A stretch of DNA of 64,000 bases from contig NZ_CPYD01000010.1 of assembly GCF_001112925.1 (NCBI RefSeq), forward strand, positions 115,042 through 179,041, in the 5' to 3' direction. This DNA comes from Yersinia nurmii. GTDB lineage: Bacteria; Pseudomonadota; Gammaproteobacteria; Enterobacterales; Enterobacteriaceae. Positions 44,319-53,091 of this stretch are shown here, piece after piece; positions within the stretch are counted from its first letter, which is position 1; every line of letters starts with the position of its first letter. The position numbers and the translations under genes are program-made. The notes under the pieces are model-generated. The model was not told the DNA's origin. It worked only from the letters and a program-made list of their open reading frames with translations, and searched no databases.

Positions 44319-47300
44319 ATGGCCGAACCTCGTTTTGTCCACCTGCGTGTTCACAGCGATTATTCCATGATCGATGGATTAGCCAAGATTGGACCCTTGG
44401 TGAAGCGGGCTGCCGCCTTAGGCATGCCCGCGTTAGCGATTACTGACTTTACCAACCTGTGCGGTTTGGTGAAGTTTTACGGCAGCGCTCACGGCGCGGG
44501 AATCAAACCTATCATTGGCGCTGATTTCTGCGTGCAGAGTGAGATGCTGGGCGATGAGTTTGCGCACCTGACTATTCTGGCGCGTAACAACGAAGGCTAT
44601 CAAAACCTTACTCTGCTTATTTCCGAGGCTTATCAGCGTGGCTATGGCGCCGCTGGGCCGGTTATCGATCGTGATTGGCTGATTAAGCACCGCGAAGGGC
44701 TGATTCTGTTGTCCGGTGGACGCATGGGCGACGTAGGCAAATTTTTGCTGCGTGGCAATCAGGCACAGGTCGATCAATGTCTTGATTTTTACAATGAATA
44801 CTTCCCTGGTAGCTATTATTTAGAGCTAATCCGTACTGGACGACAGGACGAAGAGAATTATCTGCACGTAGCGGTAGCATTAGCGACCGAACGCGGTATT
44901 CCCGTGGTCGCCACTAACGATGTGCGCTTTATTGATGAAACGGATTTTGATGCCCATGAAATTCGCGTGGCGATTCATGATGGCTTCACTTTGGTCGATC
45001 CGAAACGACCCAAAAATTATAGTCCTCAGCAGTTTATGCGCGATGAAGAGCAGATGTGCGAGCTGTTTGCGGATATTCCTGAAGCTCTGATCAATAGCGT
45101 TGAAATCGCCAAGCGTTGTAACGTGACTATTCGACTGGGTGAATACTTCCTGCCTCAATTCCCGACAGGGGATATGAGTACTGAAGATTTTCTGATCGAA
45201 AAATCTAAACAAGGTCTGGAAGAACGGCTGGAGTTTTTATTCCCGGATCCCGAAGTCAGGGCGCAAAAGCGGCCTGAATATGATGAACGTCTGGATATCG
45301 AACTTAAAGTTATCAACCAGATGGGATTCCCAGGTTACTTCCTGATCGTGATGGAGTTTATCCAGTGGTCGAAAGACAACGGCGTACCGGTTGGGCCGGG
45401 GCGTGGTTCGGGCGCAGGTTCTCTGGTGGCTTATGCCCTGAAAATCACCGATCTGGATCCGCTGGAATTTGACTTGCTTTTTGAACGATTCCTAAACCCT
45501 GAACGTGTCTCCATGCCCGATTTCGACGTCGATTTTTGTATGGAAAAACGCGATCTGGTGATTGAGCACGTTGCTGAAATGTATGGTCGTGACGCGGTTT
45601 CACAGATTATTACCTTCGGTACGATGGCCGCTAAAGCGGTAATTCGCGATGTTGGCCGGGTGCTGGGTCATCCCTATGGTTTTGTCGATCGAATTTCCAA
45701 ATTGATTCCGCCCGATCCAGGGATGACGCTGGAAAAAGCCTTCGCCGCGGAGCCACAGTTACCTGAAATTTACGAAGCGGACGAAGAAGTTCGAGCTTTG
45801 ATCGATATGGCGCGTAAGTTGGAAGGGGTTACCCGTAACGCCGGTAAACACGCCGGTGGGGTGGTTATCGCGCCGACCAAAATTACCGACTTTGCGCCGC
45901 TGTATTGCGATGCCGAGGGGAATAACCCGGTTACTCAGTTCGATAAAAATGATGTGGAATATGCCGGTTTAGTGAAGTTTGACTTCCTCGGCTTGCGTAC
46001 TCTAACCATCATTAACTGGGCGCTGGAGATGATCAATGCCCGTCGCGCCAAGACCGGGCTGGAACCCATCGATATCGCGTCGATTCCGCTGGAGGATAAA
46101 AAGAGCTTTGATATGCTGCAACGGTCGGAAACGACGGCGGTATTCCAGCTCGAATCCCGCGGGATGAAGGATCTGATTAAACGCCTGAAACCCGACTGCT
46201 TCGAAGATATGATTGCCTTGGTGGCGCTATTCCGTCCTGGGCCGTTGCAATCAGGCATGGTAGATAACTTTATTGACCGAAAGCACGGTCGCGAAGAGTT
46301 GTCTTATCCAGATATCCAATGGCAGCATGAATCCCTGAAACCGGTACTGGAGCCTACCTACGGCATTATTTTGTACCAGGAACAGGTGATGCAGATCGCT
46401 CAGGTTCTGTCGGGCTACTCTCTCGGCGGGGCGGATATGCTACGCCGTGCAATGGGTAAGAAAAATCCGGTGGAAATGGCCAAGCAGCGTTCCGTGTTTG
46501 AGGATGGTGCTAAAAGTCAGGGTATCGACGGCGAACTGGCGATTAAGATCTTCGATTTGGTAGAGAAATTCGCGGGTTATGGTTTTAACAAATCTCACTC
46601 TGCCGCCTACGCGTTGGTTTCCTATCAGACTTTGTGGCTGAAAGCACATTATCCGGCTGAATTTATGGCTGCGGTAATGACCGCCGATATGGATAATACA
46701 GAGAAAGTCGTTGGTTTGGTGGATGAGTGCTGGCGTATGGGGCTGAAAATCCTGCCGCCGGATATTAACAGCGGGCTGTATCATTTCCATGTGAACGATG
46801 AAGGCGAGATTGTTTACGGCATCGGCGCTATCAAAGGCGTGGGCGAAGGCCCAATCGAAGCCATGCTGGAAGCCCGTAACCAAGGCGGCTACTTTAAAGA
46901 TCTGTTCGATTTATGTGCGCGGGTTGATACCAAAAAACTGAATCGACGGATTCTGGAAAAACTGATAATGTCCGGCGCTTTCGATCGTCTCGGCCCGCAT
47001 CGCGCGGCCTTGATGAGCTCTCTCGGAGAAGCGCTGAAAGCGGCAGATCAGCATGCCAAAGCGGAAGCTATTGGTCAGGCAGATATGTTCGGCGTACTGG
47101 CGGATGCGCCGGAGCAGGTCGAGCAATCTTATGCCAATGTGCCGCGCTGGCAGGAACAGGTGGTTCTTGATGGTGAGCGGGAGACGCTGGGGCTCTATTT
47201 AACCGGTCACCCGATTACTCAGTATCTAAAGGAAATCGAGCGTTATACCGGTGGGTTGCGCCTGAAAGATATGCACCCGACGGATCGGGGTAAAATGACG

Positions 47301-47801
47301 ACGGCAGTGGGGCTGGTAACCGCTGCGCGCGTGATGGTAACAAAACGCGGAAATCGTATCGGCATCTGTACGTTAGATGACCGTTCCGGGCGTCTGGAAG
47401 TGATGATGTTCACGGATGCGTTGGAAAAATATCAGCATTTGTTAGAAAAAGACCGTATCCTGATAGCCAGTGGGCAGGTCAGCTTTGATGACTTTAGCGG
47501 TGGACTTAAAATGACTGCCCGTGAGTTAATGGATATCAGTGAAGCTCGTGAAAAATATGCCCGTGGGCTTGCTATCTCGCTGACTGACAGGCAAATTGAT
47601 GACCAGCTTTTGAACCGTCTCCGCCAATCGTTGGAACCCCACCGATCGGGGACGATCCCAGTACATCTTTATTACCAACGGGAAGATGCGCGCGCCAGAC
47701 TACGATTTGGTGCCACGTGGCGTGTTACCCCGACAGACCGTTTATTGATCGACCTGCGGACGCTGGTTGGTAATGAGCAGGTGGAACTGGAATTTGACTA
47801 A
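44319..47801 (+). CDS. dnaE: DNA polymerase III alpha subunit
   Basis: DnaE is the replicative polymerase. From the ATG at 44319 it has 1160 residues, exactly as in E. coli, beginning [20 protein letters not shown], the N-terminal PHP domain. The catalytic aspartates are D401 and D403 in [11 protein letters not shown], with the fingers segment [13 protein letters not shown]. An OB domain begins near [20 protein letters not shown], and the C-terminal tau-binding region follows. The ATG at 44286 adds 11 unrelated residues. Confidence 0.99.
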   Translation: MAEPRFVHLRVHSDYSMIDGLAKIGPLVKRAAALGMPALAITDFTNLCGLVKFYGSAHGAGIKPIIGADFCVQSEMLGDEFAHLTILARNNEGYQNLTLLISEAYQRGYGAAGPVIDRDWLIKHREGLILLSGGRMGDVGKFLLRGNQAQVDQCLDFYNEYFPGSYYLELIRTGRQDEENYLHVAVALATERGIPVVATNDVRFIDETDFDAHEIRVAIHDGFTLVDPKRPKNYSPQQFMRDEEQMCELFADIPEALINSVEIAKRCNVTIRLGEYFLPQFPTGDMSTEDFLIEKSKQGLEERLEFLFPDPEVRAQKRPEYDERLDIELKVINQMGFPGYFLIVMEFIQWSKDNGVPVGPGRGSGAGSLVAYALKITDLDPLEFDLLFERFLNPERVSMPDFDVDFCMEKRDLVIEHVAEMYGRDAVSQIITFGTMAAKAVIRDVGRVLGHPYGFVDRISKLIPPDPGMTLEKAFAAEPQLPEIYEADEEVRALIDMARKLEGVTRNAGKHAGGVVIAPTKITDFAPLYCDAEGNNPVTQFDKNDVEYAGLVKFDFLGLRTLTIINWALEMINARRAKTGLEPIDIASIPLEDKKSFDMLQRSETTAVFQLESRGMKDLIKRLKPDCFEDMIALVALFRPGPLQSGMVDNFIDRKHGREELSYPDIQWQHESLKPVLEPTYGIILYQEQVMQIAQVLSGYSLGGADMLRRAMGKKNPVEMAKQRSVFEDGAKSQGIDGELAIKIFDLVEKFAGYGFNKSHSAAYALVSYQTLWLKAHYPAEFMAAVMTADMDNTEKVVGLVDECWRMGLKILPPDINSGLYHFHVNDEGEIVYGIGAIKGVGEGPIEAMLEARNQGGYFKDLFDLCARVDTKKLNRRILEKLIMSGAFDRLGPHRAALMSSLGEALKAADQHAKAEAIGQADMFGVLADAPEQVEQSYANVPRWQEQVVLDGERETLGLYLTGHPITQYLKEIERYTGGLRLKDMHPTDRGKMTTAVGLVTAARVMVTKRGNRIGICTLDDRSGRLEVMMFTDALEKYQHLLEKDRILIASGQVSFDDFSGGLKMTARELMDISEAREKYARGLAISLTDRQIDDQLLNRLRQSLEPHRSGTIPVHLYYQREDARARLRFGATWRVTPTDRLLIDLRTLVGNEQVELEFD

Positions 47802-47813
47802 AATAGGAATGCT

Positions 47814-48773
47814 ATGAGTCTGAATTTTCTTGATTTTGAACAGCCGATTGCAGAGCTGGAAGCGAAAATTGACTCGCTGACTGCAGTCAGCCGTCAAGAC
47901 GAAAAATTAGATATTAATCTGGATGAAGAGGTCCAGCGTCTGCGTGAGAAAAGCGTTGAGCTGACGCGGAAGATTTTTTCGGACCTCGGGGCCTGGCAGG
48001 TCGCTCAATTAGCGCGCCATCCGCGACGTCCTTATACCCTGGATTATATCGCTAACATCTTTACGGATTTCGAAGAGCTGGCAGGTGACCGCGCCTACGC
48101 TGATGATAAAGCTATCGTCGGCGGCATTGCCCGTTTGGAAGGCCGCCCGGTGATGATCATTGGTCATCAGAAAGGCCGTGAAACCAAAGAAAAAATTCGC
48201 CGCAACTTCGGTATGCCTGCTCCAGAAGGCTACCGTAAAGCCCTGCGTTTGATGGAAATGGCCGAGCGCTTCAAGCTGCCGATCATTACTTTCATTGATA
48301 CTCCGGGGGCTTACCCTGGCGTTGGCGCGGAAGAACGCGGCCAGTCAGAGGCCATTGCCCGTAACCTGCGTGAAATGTCTCGTCTGAATGTTCCTATCGT
48401 CTGTACCGTTATCGGTGAAGGCGGTTCCGGTGGCGCGTTGGCGATTGGCGTAGGCGACAAAGTGAATATGTTGCAGTACAGTACTTATTCGGTGATTTCA
48501 CCGGAAGGCTGTGCGTCAATTCTGTGGAAAAGTGCGGATAAAGCGCCGTTAGCTGCCGAAGCTATGGGCATTACCGCTCCGCGCCTGAAAGAGCTCAAGA
48601 TGATCGACTCTGTGATTCCTGAACCTTTAGGCGGTGCGCATCGGGATTATCAGGCCATCGCCGCTTCACTGAAAGCGCAACTGCTGGCCGATCTGAGCGA
48701 TCTGGATGTATTGAATAACGAAGAGTTGCTGAATCGCCGCTACCAGCGGTTGATGAACTACGGTTATTGCTGA
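47814..48773 (+). CDS. accA: Acetyl-CoA carboxylase carboxyltransferase alpha subunit
   Basis: AccA with AccD transfers the carboxyl group from carboxybiotin to acetyl-CoA, making malonyl-CoA. It has 319 residues, the same as E. coli. The start is [20 protein letters not shown]. The crotonase-fold core includes [44 protein letters not shown] and [15 protein letters not shown]. It lies 12 bases after dnaE and ends the long rightward supercluster at a terminator. Confidence 0.99.
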   Translation: MSLNFLDFEQPIAELEAKIDSLTAVSRQDEKLDINLDEEVQRLREKSVELTRKIFSDLGAWQVAQLARHPRRPYTLDYIANIFTDFEELAGDRAYADDKAIVGGIARLEGRPVMIIGHQKGRETKEKIRRNFGMPAPEGYRKALRLMEMAERFKLPIITFIDTPGAYPGVGAEERGQSEAIARNLREMSRLNVPIVCTVIGEGGSGGALAIGVGDKVNMLQYSTYSVISPEGCASILWKSADKAPLAAEAMGITAPRLKELKMIDSVIPEPLGGAHRDYQAIAASLKAQLLADLSDLDVLNNEELLNRRYQRLMNYGYC

Positions 48774-48791
48774 TTTAATCTTTCAGATAAG

Positions 48792-48823
48792 AACCCGGAC
48801 TCATTTTGACTCCGGGTTTTTTT
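48792..48823 (+). terminator. Intrinsic terminator of accA
   Basis: AACCCGGA and TCCGGGTT pair around CTCATTTTGAC, followed by a run of seven T starting at 48817. It isolates the housekeeping cluster from the accessory operon on the other strand. Confidence 0.92.
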
Positions 48824-48846
48824 ATTGGGCGGTAATAGCCGCTCAA

Positions 48847-49191
48847 TCAGAGATTATTGGGTAACCACCTTGCGTTGGTATCGCCAAGAATAATACTGGA
48901 AATAGTGTTAACGTAATTTTTATTCGGGTTTATCTCCACGTTTGCTCTGACCTTTTCCCGCAGTACATAAGCCGTTTTAGCCAAGTTACAGATTATCGGT
49001 ACATTACTAAAATGCCAGACCATATTTTCGCGTGGTACGGTTCGCTCACTAAATGAAATCCTGCACCCCTGGTCAGATACGCGAATGGCTGCAACGGTTC
49101 CATCGATAACATAGCTGGAACCGGGAGTATCATCTGCAAAGGCCATGGGCATTAATGAAGCGAACAGAGAAAAAATAATCGGTTTATTCAA
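48847..49191 (-). CDS. Secreted small protein, candidate B subunit of an AB5-type toxin
   Basis: The protein has 114 residues. The start is TTG at 49191 with GGAGGT 6 bases upstream. A clean signal peptide (MNKPIIFSLFASLMPMAFA) is cut before DDTPGSS, giving a mature form of 95 residues. It has exactly two cysteines, C43 and C68, fit for one disulfide. The pattern of short strands, one helix near residues 69-78 (NLAKTAYVLR), then KVRANVEIN and NTISSIILG resembles the OB-fold of B subunits of cholera, ArtB, SubB and pertussis type (about 95-120 mature residues). It lies 60 bases downstream of the ADP-ribosyltransferase gene on the same strand. The B-subunit role is inferred from size, export, disulfide and position; I do not recognise a specific B family. 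An unrelated small secreted protein remains possible. Confidence 0.6.
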   Translation of the reverse strand: MNKPIIFSLFASLMPMAFADDTPGSSYVIDGTVAAIRVSDQGCRISFSERTVPRENMVWHFSNVPIICNLAKTAYVLREKVRANVEINPNKNYVNTISSIILGDTNARWLPNNL

Positions 49192-49251
49192 AATAACCTC
49201 CGTGTATCATTTATATTATGGTTGGTTGATATTTACTTGAAATATGCTTCT

Positions 49252-50121
49252 TTATTCAATGCTATTTTCTAATGCAGTAATCAGCCTGTTGACGAAATAA
49301 AAATGTCTGCCTTTTCGGGTTTTACATCTTTCACTTTGCAACTGCCTTTTCTTTATGGAATTAGGTGTAGGGGTTATACAAATAAAAGAAGCTGCTAATG
49401 GAGTCGGTATTTCACCTTGTATTACGTCACGATAACCTCGTGGATTGCCAATGTGTGTATAAAATTCTGAGCTACTGATATCGCCATCGCTGGCTGAGTT
49501 ATAACGCAAATTGGGCTGCCATCGATTTATCCAAAAGCTATATGAAAATAGCTGACCAGATTGATAATAGTTTTGTAACATTTCTCCGGTTATTTCGATA
49601 AAAGAAATGATCCTCTCCGCGGATAGACCTTCCAGCGCCACCCATTCCTCCATTCCGCCATAATTATGTAATAGCGCTGATAATCCGGCTTGTCGTTGTG
49701 AGTGCTCAGCGCTGGTATCTCTGGCATGTGCGATAGAACCTTCGACTTCATAGAAGTTTGACTCTGGCCTGATGGCATAGATAAAAATTCGAAAATCTTC
49801 CTCAAAAGGTTCTTCGCTATTGGCTCTGGCAAGTGACGCGGCGTGCTCAATGCTTTGACGAAACGAAGCACTGGTTGAGACAAACGCACTGGTGTAATCT
49901 TCGACAGATTCTCCATCAAAATGATGAATAAGATCATAATCAACGGGCGAACCAGCCCAAGGACGCATTCCGTTGGCTGCATATATCTCCCCTAAGTTCC
50001 GGGTATCGGCGCGGTATACCAAGTTAACGGGATAAATAGCATAGCTGGCGGATATATAAAAAGATAGAAAGCCAATAATAAAAAGTGGATTGAGTAATAG
50101 AGAGAGACACTTTCCCTGCAT
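49252..50121 (-). CDS. Pertussis toxin S1/ArtA-like ADP-ribosyltransferase, secreted toxin A subunit
   Basis: The protein has 289 residues. Its ATG is preceded by AGGAGGT at 3 bases. A signal peptide (residues 1-28, ending ISASYA) is followed by the R-S-E class ADP-ribosyltransferase landmarks. These are R37 in LVYRADTR (R9 of the mature protein, as in pertussis S1), H67 in LIHHFDG (matching S1 H35), S82-T83-S84 in SAFVSTSAS, and E159 in GGMEEWVALEGL (matching S1 E129 and cholera A E112). The residue two before E159 is Met157, where S1 has Gln and cholera toxin Glu. C248 and C266 enclose a loop with KKRQ, like the nicking loop of cholera A1-A2, and a basic tail of 23 residues follows. It probably transfers ADP-ribose to a host protein, perhaps a G protein. 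It is the first gene of an operon with the candidate B subunit. The sequence is more AT-rich than its neighbours. Similar genes include ytxA of Yersinia and artA of Salmonella. Confidence 0.9.
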   Translation of the reverse strand: MQGKCLSLLLNPLFIIGFLSFYISASYAIYPVNLVYRADTRNLGEIYAANGMRPWAGSPVDYDLIHHFDGESVEDYTSAFVSTSASFRQSIEHAASLARANSEEPFEEDFRIFIYAIRPESNFYEVEGSIAHARDTSAEHSQRQAGLSALLHNYGGMEEWVALEGLSAERIISFIEITGEMLQNYYQSGQLFSYSFWINRWQPNLRYNSASDGDISSSEFYTHIGNPRGYRDVIQGEIPTPLAASFICITPTPNSIKKRQLQSERCKTRKGRHFYFVNRLITALENSIE

Positions 50122-50492
50122 AACACCTCCTTTATCATCTATGAAATAAAATATTATATTTTGAGAGTGTAGTATTAAATATAAATCTAAAAGTTAAAAG
50201 CCTCAAAATAAGTTACATTGTTATTATTACTTGATGTGTTAAAGTTTGCTGTAGGGTTTATTCCAATAACTACTCTTATTGTCTTGTTATTCCATTTTTG
50301 AGTTTTAATTTTGGATTTGATTTCGCTCTATTAATTTACTCAATGATTAAATTCATTGGTTTTCCCAGAATGAAATAAATATATGGCATGATGTCTGATA
50401 TGGAATTTCCAATATTATGATCTAATTAGGTACACAGCGGAGAGTTTTCATGCTGTTATAGGGATAAAATTAATAATGTGAGGACTATACAG
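50122..50492. other. AT-rich non-coding region between the toxin operon and ldcC
   Basis: The 371 bases here have no gene and are markedly AT-rich, with A- and T-tracts of the kind bound by H-NS. The region must hold the leftward toxin promoter and the rightward ldcC promoter. No integrase, tRNA end, terminal repeats or IS remnant is visible at either edge of the insert (48824-50492). Confidence 0.8.
50153..50158 (-). promoter_or_regulatory. Candidate -10 box of the toxin operon
   Basis: A perfect TATAAT on the minus strand ends 31 bases before the toxin A start, placing transcription start near 50147 and giving a leader of about 25 bases. No acceptable -35 is found at 16-18 bases upstream (TATTTA or similar). 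This would suit a promoter that needs an activator or is silenced in the ground state. Confidence 0.4.
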
Positions 50493-52631
50493 ATGAATAT
50501 CATCGCCATTATGAGCCCAATGGGGGTTTACTATAAGGATGAGCCAATCCGTGAACTTCATAGTGCTCTGCAAACTAAAGGTTTTCAGCTGGTTTACCCG
50601 AAAGATCAGCAGGATTTGCTCAAGCTGATTGAGCATAATGCTCGAATTATTGGCGTCATTTTCGATTGGGATCAGCATAGTATGGCGCTGTGTACCGAGA
50701 TCAACGAGTTAAATGAATACCTGCCGATTTATGCTTTTATCAATACGACTTCATCGCTGGATGTCACCCTGAATGAAATGCGCATGGCACTGTATTTCTT
50801 CGAGTATGCGCTTAACGCTGCCGATGATATTGCTCAACATATTGAACAGTATACCGCCGAGTATATTGATGCCATCACGCCGCCGCTGACCAAAGCGTTG
50901 TTTAACTATGTTAAAGAGGGAAAATATACGTTTTGCACCCCTGGGCACATGGCGGGCACGGCATTTCAGAAAAGCCCGGTGGGGAGCCTGTTTTATGATT
51001 TCTTTGGCGCCAATACCTTAAAGGCCGACATTTCTATTTCGGTGACCGAACTGGGGTCTTTATTGGATCATAGCGGCCCGCATTTGGAAGCGGAAGAGTA
51101 TATCGCGCGTACTTTTAACGCCGAACAAAGTTATATGGTGACCAACGGTACGTCGACCGCCAATAAAATCGTTGGTATGTACTCTGCACCAGCCGGTTGC
51201 AGCATATTGATCGACCGTAATTGTCATAAGTCGCTGACTCACTTATTGATGATGAGTGATATCACGCCGCTATATTTACGGCCTGCGCGTAATGCCTACG
51301 GCATTTTGGGTGGAATACCGAAGAGAGAGTTTACCCGCGAAAGCATCAACGAAAAGATCGCGCAAACGGCGGGGGCTACCTGGCCTGTCCATGCGGTTAT
51401 TACTAACTCAACCTATGACGGCCTACTGTATAACACCGATTATATTAAACAGACTCTGGACGTTCCTTCGATACATTTTGATTCTGCTTGGGTGCCTTAT
51501 ACTCAATTTCACGAGATATACGACGGTAAGAGTGGCATGAGCGGCGATAGGATTCCCGGTAAAGTTATTTATGAAACCCAATCGACTCACAAATTGCTGG
51601 CCGCATTTTCTCAGGCTTCAATGATTCATATAAAAGGTGATTACAACGAATCGACCTTTAATGAAGCCTATATGATGCACACCACCACTTCCCCTCATTA
51701 CGGTATCGTGGCCTCAATGGAAACGGCAGCCGCTATGATGCGAGGTAAACCCGGTAAACGGCTGATTCAGCGTTCTATTGAGCGCGCGATGCATTTCCGT
51801 AAAGAAGTTAAGCGGTTGAGGGCAGAAAGCGATAATTGGTTCTTTGACGTTTGGCAGCCAGATGATATTGAAGAAACCCAATGCTGGCCGCTAGAGCCGG
51901 GTGAAAACTGGCATGGCTTTGCTCAGGCAGACGCTGATCATATGTATCTGGACCCGATTAAAGTCACGATTCTGATGCCGGGAATGAACAGTAATGGGCA
52001 GTTGGCTGAGGAAGGTATTCCTGCCGCTCTGGTGGCAAAATATCTCGATGAACGTGGTGTTATAGTTGAGAAAACCGGGCCGTATAACTTATTGTTCCTA
52101 TTCAGTATTGGTATCGATAAAACCAAAGCAATGAGTTTATTACGTGGGCTGATGGAGTTTAAGCGTGCCTACGATCTGAATTTACGTGTCAAAAATATGC
52201 TGCCGGATTTGTATGCGGAAGATCCTGATTTTTATCGTCATATGCGCATTCAGGATCTTGCCGCTGGCATACATCAACTTATTCGTCATCATGACTTGCC
52301 GCGTCTAATGCATCAGTCTTTTAGCGTATTGCCGGAAATGAAACTGACGCCTTACGATATGTTCCAACAGCAAATCCGCGGTAATATAGAAGAATGTGAA
52401 ATGGATGATCTGATTGGCAAGGTGGTTGCCAATATGATTTTGCCTTATCCGCCGGGCGTACCCGTGGTGATGCCGGGTGAAATGATTACCGAAGAAAGCC
52501 GCGCGGTGTTGGATTTCCTGCTGATGCTGTGTGCCATCGGCGAGCACTATCCCGGTTTTGAAACCGATATTCATGGCGCTCATCTGACCGACGATGGACG
52601 ATATATGGTTAAGGTGCTGAAAACCAGTTGA
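50493..52631 (+). CDS. ldcC: Lysine decarboxylase LdcC
   Basis: LdcC decarboxylates lysine to cadaverine. I chose the ATG at 50493 (712 residues; E. coli LdcC 713), with GAGGA 8 bases upstream. An earlier in-frame GTG at 50478 overlaps that SD. The N-terminal wing domain MNIIAIMSPMGVYYKDEPIREL precedes the PLP fold with FCTPGHM, VITNSTYDGLLYNTD and the PLP lysine K367 in ETQSTHKLLAA, the same number as E. coli. The symbol is chosen over cadA because of the accA-ldcC-yaeR synteny and the absence of cadB or cadC. Confidence 0.94.
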   Translation: MNIIAIMSPMGVYYKDEPIRELHSALQTKGFQLVYPKDQQDLLKLIEHNARIIGVIFDWDQHSMALCTEINELNEYLPIYAFINTTSSLDVTLNEMRMALYFFEYALNAADDIAQHIEQYTAEYIDAITPPLTKALFNYVKEGKYTFCTPGHMAGTAFQKSPVGSLFYDFFGANTLKADISISVTELGSLLDHSGPHLEAEEYIARTFNAEQSYMVTNGTSTANKIVGMYSAPAGCSILIDRNCHKSLTHLLMMSDITPLYLRPARNAYGILGGIPKREFTRESINEKIAQTAGATWPVHAVITNSTYDGLLYNTDYIKQTLDVPSIHFDSAWVPYTQFHEIYDGKSGMSGDRIPGKVIYETQSTHKLLAAFSQASMIHIKGDYNESTFNEAYMMHTTTSPHYGIVASMETAAAMMRGKPGKRLIQRSIERAMHFRKEVKRLRAESDNWFFDVWQPDDIEETQCWPLEPGENWHGFAQADADHMYLDPIKVTILMPGMNSNGQLAEEGIPAALVAKYLDERGVIVEKTGPYNLLFLFSIGIDKTKAMSLLRGLMEFKRAYDLNLRVKNMLPDLYAEDPDFYRHMRIQDLAAGIHQLIRHHDLPRLMHQSFSVLPEMKLTPYDMFQQQIRGNIEECEMDDLIGKVVANMILPYPPGVPVVMPGEMITEESRAVLDFLLMLCAIGEHYPGFETDIHGAHLTDDGRYMVKVLKTS

Positions 52632-52682
52632 TAACCCATCACCCGTTGGCCAGCGGGTGAAAGAAGAATGATGGAGCCAGCC

Positions 52683-53084
52683 ATGTTGGACATTCGCCAG
52701 ATTCACCATATTGCGGTGATCGGCTCAGATTATCAGGTCAGCAAGGATTTCTACTGCGACGTATTGGGATTCACTTTGTTGAGCGAGGTTTATCGCGCAG
52801 AGCGTGATTCCTGGAAAGCCGATCTGGCATTAAACGGTAATTATATCATTGAGCTATTTTCCTTCCCGACTCCGGCTGCGCGGCCAAGTCGACCGGAAGC
52901 CTGTGGATTACGTCACTTGGCGTTTCAGGTAGATGATATTGATTTGAGCGTCAAACAATTGGGTGAGAAGGGTGTGATGTGTGAAGCGGTGCGTATTGAT
53001 CCTTATACACAATCGCGTTTCACTTTCTTCCAGGACCCGGACGGGCTGCCGTTGGAACTGTATGAATTGCAGCCGTCTCGGTGA
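52683..53084 (+). CDS. gloA2: VOC family protein YaeR/GloA2 (glyoxalase-like)
   Basis: From the ATG at 52683 the protein has 133 residues (E. coli YaeR 129), a single vicinal-oxygen-chelate domain. The start MLDIRQIHHIAVIGSDYQVSKDF has the first metal-ligand histidine, GLRHLAFQVDD the second, and LNGNYIIELFSFP and GLPLELYE hold the acidic ligands. In E. coli it is a weak glyoxalase-like protein of unclear substrate. It sits between ldcC and tilS, as in E. coli. Confidence 0.93.
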   Translation: MLDIRQIHHIAVIGSDYQVSKDFYCDVLGFTLLSEVYRAERDSWKADLALNGNYIIELFSFPTPAARPSRPEACGLRHLAFQVDDIDLSVKQLGEKGVMCEAVRIDPYTQSRFTFFQDPDGLPLELYELQPSR

Positions 53085-53091
53085 TTTATCG

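Noticed and set aside
49590..49982. A 130-residue frame overlapping the toxin A gene on the same strand.
   Set aside because: It is a shifted frame inside the toxin gene; the frame with the signal peptide and catalytic motifs is the real one.
48824..50492. Prophage or insertion sequence as the carrier of the toxin genes.
   Set aside because: No transposase, integrase, phage structural gene, inverted terminal repeat or target duplication is visible.
52981..53091. A 37-residue N-terminal extension of tilS.
   Set aside because: It runs out of frame through the gloA2 3' end; TilS homology begins at the ATG at 53092.
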